Both the position numbers and the translations under genes were made by a program. A model generated the notes under the pieces. That model saw only the letters and a list, made by a program, of their open reading frames with translations, did not search any database and was not told the origin of the DNA. A stretch of DNA of 64,000 nt from Alitta virens (Eukaryota > Annelida > Polychaeta > Phyllodocida > Nereididae): assembly GCA_932294295.1 (NCBI GenBank), contig OW028577.1, forward strand, positions 4,493,001 to 4,557,000, written 5' to 3'. Numbering within the stretch: the stretch's first letter is position 1; every line of letters starts with the position of its first letter. Below are positions 21,028 through 32,744 of this stretch, one piece after another.

Positions 21028-21117
<90 letters not shown>
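20863..21117. repeat. TATC/CTGT microsatellite, about 255 bp
   Basis: Imperfect CTAT/CTGT units become a pure CTAT run in the right half. All three frames stay open and give SIYL-type peptides, which are not genes. Confidence 0.97.
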
Positions 21118-22321
21118 AAAGTTATTTTATGATTAGCTTTTTTGCCATTTGTTTTACAATTATCACACTATATGCATTCGGTAAGTCTTGCACCAGAGGC
21201 TGTTTTTTAGACTAACTGTTCACTTTATCTATTGGTTATTCCACGAGCAATATTTTGAAGGCTACATTTCTCTAATCCAAGTTCTTGACGACCTAAGTAT
21301 GGTGTATTTTGTCACTGCATTTGACAGGGAACTTTGCCAATTAAACTGCGTCTTGATTTTCCCATGGTGCTCCATGATTTTCTCAGCACAGAATTTATTA
21401 CTTTCTCAACTGAAGTACAATCGAAAACAGCAGAGCAATGTTTAACCACCCGAAAAGCTGATTTGAATAAATTCCCAAACGAATGAAAGATAGATTAGGC
21501 TGAGACAATTACGAATTCCAGATTATCCAACGCCATTTCCCTTTTTGAAAGAAAAATAAAGAAGTTGGAAAGACAGCACCTGCAAGGAGCATCTGGCATT
21601 TCAGCTTAGCTCTGAGTTCGTGAATGCCATGCTAATTTACCAGGTTGCAGAAATGGCTGTGAACAGAATGCGCTTGTCTCCAGTTGGAACTGTGGCGCTG
21701 CTGTTTTCAAATATAAAGCATGAAATAAAATATATAATTCAGAAAGTAGCATTCTACATGAAGCAAAACTCAAAGGTCTACAGAGAGCAGAGAGGACGAT
21801 GTCTACTATTGCCTGGGGTAAGGGATAATTACATTCGATTTTTCGTCCAGCTTCACTGCCAGGATGTTCATATCTGGGAATGACTTCTGCCTTAGGAGAA
21901 ATACATCTTTCTCAAGTAGTGGCATTTGTAAGCAAAAAAAATGTACAAAAGGAAGAAAAGTTATATACTACCATTTATGCCATTAGCCAGACCTTACAGT
22001 CATGTAATTGTTGTCAAAGCCTGATCAGACCCTCTTGCCATTTTAAATCAATGTTTAGAAAGGAGTGGGATGACTAGGTAATGAAGAAGCAAGCAAAGAC
22101 CAAATATAACTGGAGCTAGAGATTAAAAAGCTGCACATAAATGCTCCACAATAGTGTATACAATCATGGCTTTGGGTGGCAAACAACCTTATATGCAGGG
22201 TGGAAACACAAGGGATTTTTACCTCCTCGATTCCAAACCAAAAAAGCATACACAGGCGTACATTTGCTCATGCAGACAATCTGTGACACCGGTTCTTGTG
22301 ACAGCTAGTATCACGCTGTAA
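21118..22321. other. Spacer, no supported gene
   Basis: An 87-codon plus-strand ORF at 21620-21883 has mixed composition but no recognised motif. I do not support it as a gene. Confidence 0.35.
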
Positions 22322-22478
22322 CTGTGGTACAGCAAGAATACTGTCCCTGAGGCTGTCGGATACCATTATATCCCAGATTATTTACCAGGCCCGCAGCGAG
22401 TCAGAGAGAAATTGCTCTGGGATAACCGTCATGAGGACCAATTTTCTGGGTCATCCTTGCAGCTAGTTACAGGTTACA
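22322..22478 (-). repeat. Dispersed repeat D, copy 1
   Basis: The inverse matches 23755-23975 and 29605-29875 (GTAACCTGTAACTAG, GATCCC/TATCCC-AGAGCAATTTCTCTC, GGATATAATGGTATC). Family unknown. Confidence 0.65.
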
Positions 22479-22589
22479 ACTGTGGACCAAAACATACTAT
22501 TATATACTACATATATTAAACATTTAATGTTACCTGTCTTCCCCTTATCATTTTCTGCATCTTTAAGTTTTACAGCCATATCAAGAATG

Positions 22590-22745
22590 ATAGATATATA
22601 GATAGATATGGGAAGTGCAGCCCTCTAAGGCAAGTTCTTGCCACTATCGAGAGTTGATTGATGAGATGAGAGAGGAGGAGGAGTCCATCCATGTTCTACA
22701 TTTACCCCATAGGTGGGAGCTTTTACTTGCCTCAGCATAGAAACT
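22590..22745 (+). repeat. Fragment related to the right part of the A/B module
   Basis: Shares GATAGATATGG, GCAGCCC, GAGTCCA-type strings and TTTTACTTGCCTCAGCATAG with 47885-48045 (A) and 63100-63265 (B), where CTTTTACTTTTCTCAGCATAG occurs. Confidence 0.5.
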
Positions 22746-23095
22746 GATGAGTGGCCATTATCACCTCAAATCAACAAGTCTTGTACACTGTAGTTGTAAA
22801 ATAGACCAGGATAACAAAGGACTGGATACTTCACCTTTGCCAAGGACGACTAATTAGTCACTGCTTTCCTTATCAATGATTCTGACTTGCACAGTGATGT
22901 ATGAGGCAAATTTTGAAAAGTATGGGATATTTAGTGTTGCAATGGATTTTTCGTTCACTGGGCTTACTGAAGAGTTGTCAAATGACATTGCATGCATGCC
23001 ACTTAGTAAGTGAAGAGTCATCAAGATCATGTAGATGCAGGGTCACCTTGCAAAGAGTCGATGGAGCAATACTGCTCCCCCTAGGGTAGATTCCG
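22746..23095. other. Spacer, no feature seen
   Basis: No supported feature. Confidence 0.4.
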
Positions 23096-23099
23096 AAGG

Positions 23100-23235
23100 C
23101 GCATCTCCATGCATTTAGATAAACGCATGGAAAACGCATGCTTTCACCTCATTATAATTAGGCAATAACCATGTGTTTTCCATGCGTTTATCCTTCTCAT
23201 GGAAAACGCACGTGGCACATTTGGCCATGTACTAG
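23100..23235. mobile_element. Palindromic MITE, family H, second copy
   Basis: GATAAACGCATGGAAAACGC on the left is mirrored by GTGTTTTCCATGCGTTTATC on the right, with CCTCATTATAATTAGGC between. The right end GGCACATTTGGCCATGTA matches 16518-16636. The outer left end is missing. Confidence 0.8.
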
Positions 23236-23754
23236 CAATAATGGTTACATGTTTTCAACTGAATGTAGTGTATGCTATGGGGACGCGATCAACATACATT
23301 TCTTCCTATGCATTGCAACCATTCAAACTTCAGTACTTTCGCCTAACACCCCATGGCCACAATCTGGCAGTCATTGACTGGATTTTACAATAAAAATATA
23401 GGAATAAGAGACACAAGAGACAACCTGTTTCAGCAGATAAAGATATGTTCGACAAAGAAAAATCATGAAGTTTTAGTAGGGTGTACAAAATAAAGCAGTG
23501 CTAAATATTTGTTGAATCCAGCATTTCAAGTCGGCTTAAGCTAAGCTCACAATTAGTAATCTTAGCCATTTCAGTCTAGAGAAGGTCTAAACAGCAAATC
23601 TATGAGATTTTTCCTGAATACTAATGACACAGCAGAGTATAGATATGGAGAGCATAACAAAACCTAATGAAGAAGGAAGTTTGAGATAACTTACTTTACA
23701 TCGGTTTCACTTTCTTCCTGTTTCTCAATATACACCCAATAACATTAACGGCTA
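23236..23754. other. Spacer, no feature seen
   Basis: No supported gene. Confidence 0.4.
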
Positions 23755-23975
23755 TTCCTGCCTGGTAACACGACTTAGCTTTAACCTCTATTGACACCAC
23801 AATAGACACTAAACAGGTCTGGCAAGGACCCTAGCTGTAACCTATAACTAGATGCAAGGATGCCCCAGAAGATTTGGCTTCATGACTGTGATCCCGGAGC
23901 TCTTTCTCTTCAATTCCCCATTGGAGTGGCGAATAAGCCTGGATATAATGGTATCTGACAGCCTGAAGGACAGTT
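23755..23975 (+). repeat. Dispersed repeat D, copy 2
   Basis: Shares TAACCTATAACTAGA, GCAAGGATGCCCC, AATAAGCCTGGAT and GCCTGAAGGACAGT with 29605-29875, and the inverse with 22322-22478. Confidence 0.7.
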
Positions 23976-25446
23976 TCTCATCATACTACATTTGACAAAA
24001 TGAATCAGGCGCAACACCTCATGTCTGATTTAATGTGCCTATATGTACTTATATCGTAAATTCTTCTCGCCTTACTTCAGTTAGATTCGATGCCGGCAAT
24101 CGTAACAGATCATGTCAAAATTCCGGTTTCCCATTAAGCTATCGGTACTTGGCGTAAAAGTCATTTACGGAGTTGGACAATAGTCAGAATAACATTGAAA
24201 GGAAAATCGAATGTAATTATCTCTTACCTAAAGATACGACATCTGCTACTGCTTGGCTTTCCTTCCCTCCTGTAATACATTAAGGGTCCCACTTTTGTGA
24301 ACACTCCACCTGTTCCCATGGTATATATTTGTAATTGAGACTACAGCTATCGTTTGGTACAAAGTATGAAAAGGCACCTGCAACTTTTTTGCAGGTTTTC
24401 AAACAAAGCCTCTTAACGTTCTATCATGGACTATGGTTCAATTAAGGCTGGCTGTTGACGTTTGTGTATTTAGGTTGTATAATTGGAGATAAACTTCTTG
24501 TAGAGCTGATACTTTTATTTCACTCGAATAAACATCTGTCAATTAGATGAATCTGAAATAACACAATCACCTATAAAATATGTATATTCGACCTATCTGA
24601 TAAATAATTACAATGTACAATGTTTGAATGTTTATAATATAAATACTAAAGAAAATGTCACATAAATTCAGATTAACTTTGAGATTGCAAGAACAGCTAC
24701 TTACAAGACATAGCAGCTCTGGGCTGACTTCTACACAAAAAACACCAATATCACCTTTAGCTCTGGGTAATAACCTGAGACAAATGAATAAGTCTCAGTT
24801 ATATATAGTTCAATCTAACACAATAATACAGCAAAAATGTGCAATGCTAATATACTAAAACTAACACAAAGAATGGAAAGACTCACCTTAATTTACTAGA
24901 TTATGCATGTGCATGTATACTAATTATTAGACTTCATAATTTAGGCAGAGATGTGGACATTACACACATCCTTGACCAGATCTGTTTTGGTACTATAATT
25001 GTATCAATTAAGTGTGAAAATAAAACTGAAGGAAACAAAACAACACTGGCTGGAGTGTAACACTGTCTGTAGGTAAGTAATATCCAAAGAGAGATATTTT
25101 TATACATTCTGGAATATTTCCATGAATTAATTAATGCAAAGATTTCATAAAGGATCATCATGATCAATTGGTGCCAGACTAGTACGTATTTGTACTAAAT
25201 CAATTGCTCATGGGATCTAATCAGAGCGTAACTGCAGCATACAGTTATAATGAAAGTACAACATTTCAAACTACCCTATCTGCCACTACCTAGCTTTTGT
25301 CTGACACTTTATTATGGTTGCTCATTAATTAATTTTTTTACGAGGCAAAACTAATATCATGCCTTCGATATGTTCCTTAAACTTCTCTGATTACATACAA
25401 ACACACACTGACTACTTGGAAAATCTTATGACTTGGATGACTCATC
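23976..25446. other. AT-rich spacer, no feature seen
   Basis: No gene or repeat supported. Confidence 0.45.
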
Positions 25447-26291
25447 TGATGTTACAGTTATATAGCTTTCTCAGAGTGCTCATCCGATGTTACTGTTATG
25501 TAGCTTTCTCATTGTTACTGTTACATAGCTTTCTCAGAGTGCTCATCCGATGTTACTGTTATGTAGCTTTCTCACTGTTACTGTTATGTAGCTTTCTCAG
25601 AGTGCTCATCCGATGTTACTGTTATGTAGCTTTCTCATTGTTACTGTTACATAGCTTTCTCAGAGTGCTCATCCGATGTTACTGTTATGTAGCTTTCTCA
25701 GAGTGCTCATCCGATGTTACTGTTATGTGGCTTTCTCAGAATGCTCATCAAAATGTTACTGTTATGTAGCTTTCTCACTGTTACTGTTATGTAGCTTTCT
25801 CAGAATGCTCATCCGATGATACTGTTATGTAGCTTTCTCAGAGTGCTCATCCGATGTTACTGTTATGTAGCTTTCTCAGAGTGCTCTTCCGATGTTACTG
25901 TTATGTAGCTTTCTCATTGTTACTGTTACATAGCTTTCTCAGAGTGCTCATCCGATGTTACTGTTATGTAGCTTTCTCATTGTTACTGTTACATAGCTTT
26001 CTCAGAGTGCTCATCCGATGTTACTGTTATGTAGCTTTCTCAGAGTGCTCATCCGATGTTACTGTTATGTAGCTTTCTCATTGTTACTGTTACATAGCTT
26101 TCTCAGAGTGCTCATCCGATGTTACTGTTATGTAGCTTTCTCAGAGTGCTCATCCGATGTTACTGTTATGTGGCTTTCTCAGAATGCTCATCAAAATGTT
26201 ACTGTTATGTAGCTTTCTCACTGTTACTGTTATGTAGCTTTCTCAGAATGCTCATCCGATGATACTGTTATGTAGCTTTCTCAGAATGCTA
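25447..26291. repeat. 38/63-bp minisatellite with a 443-bp higher-order repeat
   Basis: The base unit is 38 bp (AGAGTGCTCATCCGATG, TTACTGTTATGTAGCTTTCTC), often joined to a 25-bp shortened copy, giving 63 bp. 63 is a multiple of three, so the plus strand stays open as a 21-residue repeat, a by-product. A distinctive block with TATGTGGC and CTCATCAAAATG occurs at about 25705-25840 and again about 443 bp later. Confidence 0.95.
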
Positions 26292-26391
26292 CAAAAGGCA
26301 TAATAACCTCCATAGCTTCATAGAAGTCATTTATATGATGTGAAATACAGCACGTCTGGAGAAAAAAAAAATGGCCTGTTCCTCTTGCATG

Positions 26392-26630
26392 TTAAGGAGC
26401 ACCTGCAGCAATAATAACAAGAGGTCAGGGCAATCCGTGGAACAGCAGAACTGTCAACACCAACTGCAGGTGCTTTTCATATATGCTGCAGGTGCAGTTG
26501 CTGTGTGTTTGTGTCATAGCCATTGCATGGGATCGAAGTTCAAGTTCTCAGCTGTCCATAATTATTAGGAGGTAATTCCATGGCATTAACAGCAGGTAAA
26601 TATAATTATCCCCATACGGGTCATACAACC
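26392..26630 (+). repeat. Dispersed repeat F, copy 1
   Basis: Shares GAGCACCTGCAGCAATA, CAATCCGTGGAA, GCAGGTGCAGTT and AGCTGTCC with 31528-31775. No family recognised. Confidence 0.7.
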
Positions 26631-27099
26631 CCTAAGCAATCACTCCATGAGTCCAGATAATTACATTCTGTGCACAATCAGGTGCTTTTCTCGAGTTCTG
26701 GTTTCTTTCAAACTTTCTACAACAGCTAAATTGGCAATAAACTGCTACATTGGCATTTGTTGTGGTTCTTATAGTACATTCAAAGAATAGGAAAAATTCC
26801 TTGAATACGTTTTTATGTTTATGCGGATGCGAGTAACGTCAAAAAGATGTATTTTGGCATGGGAGAGCTACAAAAAATGTAGGTAAGTATTACTAGAGAC
26901 TAGTAGAGTATACTTTGTGCAATGCTATGTGTTTGCAGCTGAGGTTCGAGGTCTTCACCCAATGTGTTATCGCATGTCCCAAGGACTTTCAAGCTCCCAT
27001 ATATAGGTACCCGTCTTTTGGTACTTACTGTACAGAATAACACGCATTTAAGGAACAGTACAGTGCACTGATAAAGTATTTCTGTTCAGATGATGGCAC
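26631..27099. other. Spacer, no feature seen
   Basis: No supported gene. Confidence 0.4.
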
Positions 27100-27430
27100 T
27101 GAAGATACCTTCTATGTCTATTGGATTTTGTTTAGATAGAGCTTTTGTAATCTTGATAATGTCTTTCATGTAGTGATTCTGGATGTGACCTGTACTCACT
27201 GCACCAGTGCAGGGTGTCATTGCTTGATTGTGATTACTGATGGGATATGTTATGACATCCTATGAGTGACACCAGTTACCGAGTGTCACCATGATGCCAG
27301 GTCACCCCGCGAACGTTGTCAGAAATGTAGAATCGCTCGTGAGCGCAGTCATACGAAAGGTCATGTAGGAGATCGCTTCATCCACCTTCCGGGAGTGATG
27401 AGCATCCTTACGTGCCCTGGCTACTGATGC
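27100..27430 (+). repeat. Diverged fragment of the A/B module (piece 1)
   Basis: Aligns in the same orientation with 43775-44110: GTAATCTTGATAATGTCTTT, GATTCTGGA, GGTGTCATT, TATGACATC, ATCGCTTCATCCAC. More diverged than the copy at 13260-13545. Confidence 0.55.
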
Positions 27431-27618
27431 TTCATCTTATATTCTCTCTGAGAGAACATAAAAAAACAAAAACAAGGAAACTGCGTTTTATTGCTATTGC
27501 TTTTCTGTAACGAAGCAATAAAAGATTAAACTTTCGAAACCTTACAAACCCAAGCATATAACATGCAGTTTTTGTCTACACAAGTGACAAACTTATCAAC
27601 TATTTACAGGATTAAGAG

Positions 27619-27620
<2 letters not shown>

Positions 27621-27657
<37 letters not shown>
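27621..27657. repeat. AT dinucleotide repeat
   Basis: About 18 AT units. Sequence to the right (TTTTATTGACGGGAG) has the look of a minus-strand LINE 3' end with this repeat as its tail, which is uncertain. Confidence 0.9.
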
Positions 27658-27662
<5 letters not shown>

Positions 27663-28579
27663 ATTGACGGGAGATGTCAGAAAAGACATATATGTCACAA
27701 GTACAAAAGATAAAAAGAAATAAAAGCAATCAGAAAAAAAAAGAAGAAAAAAAGGGAATACAACAAAGACTATAGTTACAGATGGTTCCAGCCACCGAAT
27801 TCAAGTATTTACATAGAAGTTAACATTAGTTTAGCTGTTTATCCATTCCTATACAATGCATATTTACATACATCTTCCCAGGACAAGTCCACCTACTCCA
27901 CGCAGCTTTTGTAGGAAGATGGTTGACATAGGGCCTACTGCATAATCATCATAGTATACATGGTATTAGTAGCAGGCTGTGAATTGGCACTTACTTTCAA
28001 TGTTACTGAAAGGGTTTTCCGTTTCACTAGTCATGAATAACACTCGATTTGACCTTAACCTTAGTAGGAACATCCAACGCTGCAAGTCTTATGTGAAGAA
28101 CCCATTGTTGACCTTCCAGAGAAATCTATTTTATGAAAAATCTATACCAGAGCCTTGACTGACCATGGTCATCTATGATTGAATCCAATCAAATCAGATG
28201 GAACAAGAGTGGTCCCTTTGTAGTATCAAACCTCACGACCCTAGCAACCAAAGGGAAAGGAATGTTCAACTACTTGTCAGCCAATAATGGCCATGTCAAG
28301 AGGAAGGTCAAACACTTCATCCGGGCCCTCTCTAGAGAATAGATCATTGGATATTGCTTCAATCAAGACCAATATGGATATACTCTGTTTGATGTTATGT
28401 AAATAGTGGATGATGAGAGACCAATATGCAGTGTTAACTGGCCGTACAATATCACTAGCTCAGGCCAGTAAAACTGCATATTGGTCGACTCTCCATCCAC
28501 CATTTGTTAGATTCTACACCTAAATTGCTATAGCCAATTGTTACATAATATATTGATATTTTGCAAAAATAAAACAGGA
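27658..28579. other. Spacer, possible LINE 3' UTR at its left edge
   Basis: No coding part seen. Confidence 0.35.
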
Positions 28580-28720
28580 CAATATTGCCCACCAATATTA
28601 CCTACCAATATCAGGATTTATTGGTTCTGTCATGTGATGCCCTCGGTGCATGCTGATTGGCTATTACAATTGCGGTGTAGAACATTGCTTGCAAGGAAAT
28701 TCAGGTTCCTTGAAAGCAGA
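28580..28720 (+). repeat. Dispersed repeat G, copy 1
   Basis: Shares CCAATATCAGGATTT, TTGGTTCTGTCATGTGAT (one gap) and TGCATGCTGATT with 49238-49345. Confidence 0.65.
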
Positions 28721-28903
28721 AAGATAATAATCAACAATAACATTGTGGCATTGACGGAGACAGTGAATGCCCTGACAAAGGACTGATGATGTCAAATTTC
28801 CTTGGAAACATGACATAAGGGACTGCCAAGAAACCTTTCTGACATCAGCCTAAGTTTATATTATGCCAGAACATTAACGTTACTCTCCCTTTCAGTGTGT
28901 ATG

Positions 28904-28918
28904 GGACGACCATGAAGA
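28904..28918. repeat. SINE target-site duplication, left (15 bp)
   Basis: GGACGACCATGAAGA, repeated exactly at 29083-29097. Confidence 0.9.
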
Positions 28919-29082
28919 TGTGTGTGTGTGATTAGGGCTTTACGTCCTGTATTTCTGCACCAGTTGGGCTAATAAGGACAGGCAGAGACCATGGCAATGA
29001 GACGAAGGATGAAACAGCCATCCAACTTAGGCTCGACCGGGAATCGAACCCGGGACCCAGCGGTTGGAAGCCCAGAGCACTA
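28919..29082 (-). mobile_element. tRNA-derived SINE, copy 3, with 15-bp target duplication
   Basis: Minus orientation. The B box GGTTCGATTCCC and the shared body are present, while the start of the tRNA-like head is cut short. The 3' tail is a short CA repeat. A perfect 15-bp flanking duplication shows recent retroposition by target-primed insertion. Confidence 0.93.
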
Positions 29083-29097
29083 GGACGACCATGAAGA
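29083..29097. repeat. SINE target-site duplication, right
   Basis: Exact copy of 28904-28918. Confidence 0.9.
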
Positions 29098-29604
29098 AAT
29101 ATATAATGATCTGCCATGATCTGCACATTGTAATTCTTGCTATCAAAATATTAAATGATCTTGACACATATCTCCAGAGCATATCCTTATTTAAGTAACG
29201 GTTCGAACGACATAATTTTTTTTTAATTTGTCAATATTTTGCTATAAACATGAATGATTTTATTTTCTAATTCCGTTGCCTACCTACTACCTACAGCTCT
29301 AGTTTCCTACATTGAATCTAAAATGACTTTAATTTCCAAATCACACAGTCGTTTTACCTCAGTCATTGGCAATTTCAACAGTCAAGGGAAGGGATATATG
29401 TTTAACCCAATTACCAATAAAAACCCTAACTGTGATTTTCCTTTCATAATGCAGTACAACCAAATTTGGTGATTGAATATGATGGCATGATAAGTCTAAG
29501 TCAACTAGCGCAGTCTATTTCATCTCCGTAGAGTAAATCTCTGGTGACTTTCATTCATTCTCAATAATTGTGCCAGTAGTGGCCAGCCCCCTAAAGACTC
29601 TTCT
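29098..29604. other. Spacer, no feature seen
   Basis: No supported gene. Confidence 0.4.
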
Positions 29605-29875
29605 TGCCTAGAAACATGACTTCGCTTTAACTTCTAATGACACTGCCAGAGAAAATTACCAGGGAGAAACTACAACATCAAATGGGTTTGGTCTGGACCA
29701 GAGTGTAACCTATAACTAGAGGCAAGGATGCCCCTGAAGATAGGGGCTTCCCCCTGAAGATAGGGCTTCACACAGACGATCCCAGAGCAATTTCTCTCTG
29801 ATTCGCTCCGGGTTTGACCAATAAGCCTGGATTTGATGGCATCTGATGGCCTGAAGGACAGTCTTCTTCCCTTGC
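29605..29875 (+). repeat. Dispersed repeat D, copy 3
   Basis: Same family as 22322-22478 and 23755-23975, with an internal duplication of about 20 bp (CCCTGAAGATAGG twice near 29731-29765). Confidence 0.7.
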
Positions 29876-30360
29876 TTTTCAAGATCATTGATGTGATACT
29901 CATGCTCACGACATCTAATGCATAAGGTAATGCGGCTGCAATGCATGAAACGGCATGTTTTCTGGCTTGTTTTTTTTTTTAGCAATCTAAGGCAATGTAG
30001 TCGAACCGTTTATAATAAGGTCCCGGGGCCATTAATCTGTTACAGACAAAATACAAGTTGGCAGCAGAATCCTCGTATAATTTATGATCTCTGCGGTGTT
30101 GTGATGTTATGATCACCAAAACCATCCTGATGTTGTAAGCCAAGAATTGCATTTTTTTTAAATAAGCCAGGTAATATAATCTGTAGCTTAGTTCCTTCAA
30201 TTTAAGAACACCCTGTCAAAACAATCATGGTAACTTTAACTGATGTAAATACATGTGATGAAAATTAGAAATTTTAATCCCATAAAGGAACCATGAGGGT
30301 TTCCTAAACTTGCGAATGGTGTCGAGCTGCATAGCATATAGCTGCATAGGAAAAGGTGTA
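29876..30360. other. Spacer, no feature seen
   Basis: No supported gene. Confidence 0.4.
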
Positions 30361-30499
30361 TGAAAAAGCAGATCTGTGAAGTCAGCTACCTGGCAAGTAA
30401 ATGCCAAGTAGCCAGCGCCAGGTAGCTGACTTCAAGATATTTCAAGTAAATGCCAAGTAGCCAGCGCCAGGTAGCTGACTTCACAGATCTTGAAAAAGC
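30361..30499. mobile_element. 121-bp foldback element with 9-bp target duplication
   Basis: The inverted repeats 30370-30393 and 30467-30490 are perfect over 24 bp (starting AGATCTGTGAAGTCAGCTAC). TGAAAAAGC flanks directly on both sides (30361-30369 and 30491-30499). Inside, a 41-bp segment is repeated directly at 30394-30434 and 30443-30483, with an extra truncated arm. A 9-bp duplication with perfect inverted repeats fits a Mutator-like MITE. Local template switching is the alternative. Confidence 0.8.
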
Positions 30500-31527
30500 A
30501 TAGAGTTCAAAATTGTGACGCCTTACCCACAGTTATGTTTATTGTTTTATTTATTTATTAAATATATTTTAAAAGAGTTAAATTGCTCAGTGCCAACTGT
30601 GTTTCAGCAATGCCCTTTACATATGTAAGAATTAAAAGATTTTACAAAGATGCATTAACAATAAAAACCGCAGTAATAAATTTAAATATATAACAGTGTA
30701 AAAATAAGGATAAAATATTACATGTGAGATTTCCAACCTGTTGTATTGTTGTGGGGCAAGATTTTTAATATCCCATCAAAAATAATAAGGAATGAAAAGT
30801 TACCAGCAAAATACACAAATAATTATTTCAGAAAACTTCACGAAGGCCACATTAGACCTTGAGCTAAATTTCAAAGTCTGCCACTGCATATAACAACTGC
30901 AATTCCATAATGGTTAAAACCAGACACTCCTCCGCTTTATTAATTCCTACAAGACACTGAAGATATGTTTCAACAGGATTCTAAATATCCTTAATGGATT
31001 TTCAATTTGTTAGATAAAAGATAACGTTCGTGACCAAGTAATTAGGGAGTGGAAAACTAATGGTGATTTTACTAACCTAATTTACGGATGTTTTCAATGA
31101 ACTTTTCAAAGTCAATATGATCTCTACAAAGATTTCAGTTTGATGAAATCAGTAGATCCTGTACAGAAGGAAATGATACATTATGTTCCTGACCAAAAGT
31201 ACATCTTCACATCAGACACTGTAGTGTATAGGAACCCAAATAACACTAAATTTGAGTTTTCATGAACTAAAGCCAAATTCATGTCTAATTTTTCATAATA
31301 TGCCACAGGAGCAGTCACAATGTTCCGTATCTTTGCAATTCTTGTGATACCATTATGAATTAATGTAAACTACTCGCAATGTAGGGCTTCTTATATACAT
31401 TGTAGCAAATTCAAAAACTCGCTATAACATAATCCCAACATAAAATGAGGCAGCACCATGTTGAGAGTGTCCTATGAAGCTTTAGACATGTCACATGAAA
31501 GAAAAAGGCATATTTCCTGGGGATTAC
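30500..31527. other. AT-rich spacer
   Basis: TTTATTTATTTATT near 30545-30560 may be the tail of a minus-strand retroposon. No coding part seen. Confidence 0.4.
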
Positions 31528-31775
31528 CAAGAGCACCTGCAGCAATACTGACAAGAGGCCAGCCCAATCCGTGGAAATACAGCATAGTGGGATGTAGCAG
31601 GTGCAGTTTATGTTGTGTCATATCCGCTCCATCTGACCAAAGCCTTCAGCTGTCCTCAAAAATTGCCCCGGTGGTAAACAGCCCAAATGACCAAGGACAG
31701 CCTGACCCACTGACCGACACCATACTTGGTTGCTATGGCAACATAAAGCAAACAAACGTAATTATCCTCATGTAA
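31528..31775 (+). repeat. Dispersed repeat F, copy 2
   Basis: Matches 26392-26630 in the same orientation. A plus-strand ORF spans it, but only the repeat itself is shared between copies, so I do not call a gene. Confidence 0.7.
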
Positions 31776-32211
31776 ATCTCACATTCTACTCAATGGGTTT
31801 CTGCGAGTCTTATATATAGAAAGTTATATTTCGTGTTCCATCATTCGATAAATGGTTGAATGGAACATTATTCCAAAGCATAAAAATGCCCAATAAATAT
31901 TTCTTCTAGTTGCATGTTTCATTACTAAGGATTCAGATCACATTTATTTGCTCTATTTTTCTTTTGTACTATTTTAACATTAAAACAGAGTAGAGATGGG
32001 GGACTCCTCCAAGATGATCTCGTCATCGCTGCTGAGCCCCCTTTACTCCATAATTATGTAAACTGCCCCTTGAATCCACACACTCAATGAAACATGCAAT
32101 TTGCTCAGATTCACATTTAATAAAACTAAAATAACGCTATATGTTGCCTGAGCAGGGGATGACAGCTGTATTTGCATATATGTCATAATTTGCATAGCTT
32201 AAATAAAAAAT
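31776..32211. other. Spacer ending in a possible retroposon 3' end
   Basis: TTAAATAAAAAATC precedes the CTGT repeat at 32212, as expected for a LINE 3' terminus with a simple-repeat tail. No coding part. Confidence 0.4.
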
Positions 32212-32327
32212 CTCTGTCTGTCTGTCTAGCTGTCTGTCTAGTCTAGTTGTCTATCTAGCTGTCTGTCTGTCTGTCTATCTGCCTAGCTGTCTGTCTGTCT
32301 AGCTGTATGTCTGTCTGTCTGTCTGTC
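32212..32327. repeat. CTGT-rich microsatellite
   Basis: CTGT units with CTAG and CTAT interruptions over about 115 bp. Confidence 0.95.
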
Positions 32328-32744
32328 GTAACGCTTAATCGATTCCAACAAAAGGTTGTTTGTAAAATACATATTTCAATGTATCAAAAACATGCAGATA
32401 AAACAGGATATGAAAGGATATGAAAGACAGTATGAAGGCGCCAAGCATCGCGTCTGCCAGACCAGTCAATGAATCAGTACAAAAGCAGAACAGTCTGCCT
32501 CTGCCGTGCTGTAAGCCTAATAAAGAACGTCTGCAGATCTTGCGCCTTTTGTTCTGACATGAAGCCTGTCAAATTATTATGCCAGGAAAAGTACACAGCT
32601 GGCTAAACTGAAATATATTCCTCACGACCTCTTTGTGTCTCCATAAGACACCTATGAAGTCACCATTCCCTGCTTATGAAAGGATGAAAATAATTTTGTG
32701 CTTACTTGGTAGGGGTTATTGCCTTAGATAAATAGATAGATAGT
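32328..32744. other. Spacer, no feature seen
   Basis: Ends in TAGATAGATAG at 32731-32742, probably the tail of the following minus-strand LINE. Confidence 0.45.

Noticed and set aside
20907..21215. 102-aa ORF of SIYLSIYL repeats
   Set aside because: Translation of a CTAT microsatellite, open in all frames.
25359..25769. 136-aa ORF with a 21-residue repeat
   Set aside because: Product of the 63-bp minisatellite period, no protein evidence.
31458..31775. 105-aa plus-strand ORF as a gene
   Set aside because: It overlaps dispersed repeat F, and the frame is not kept in the other copy at 26392-26630.
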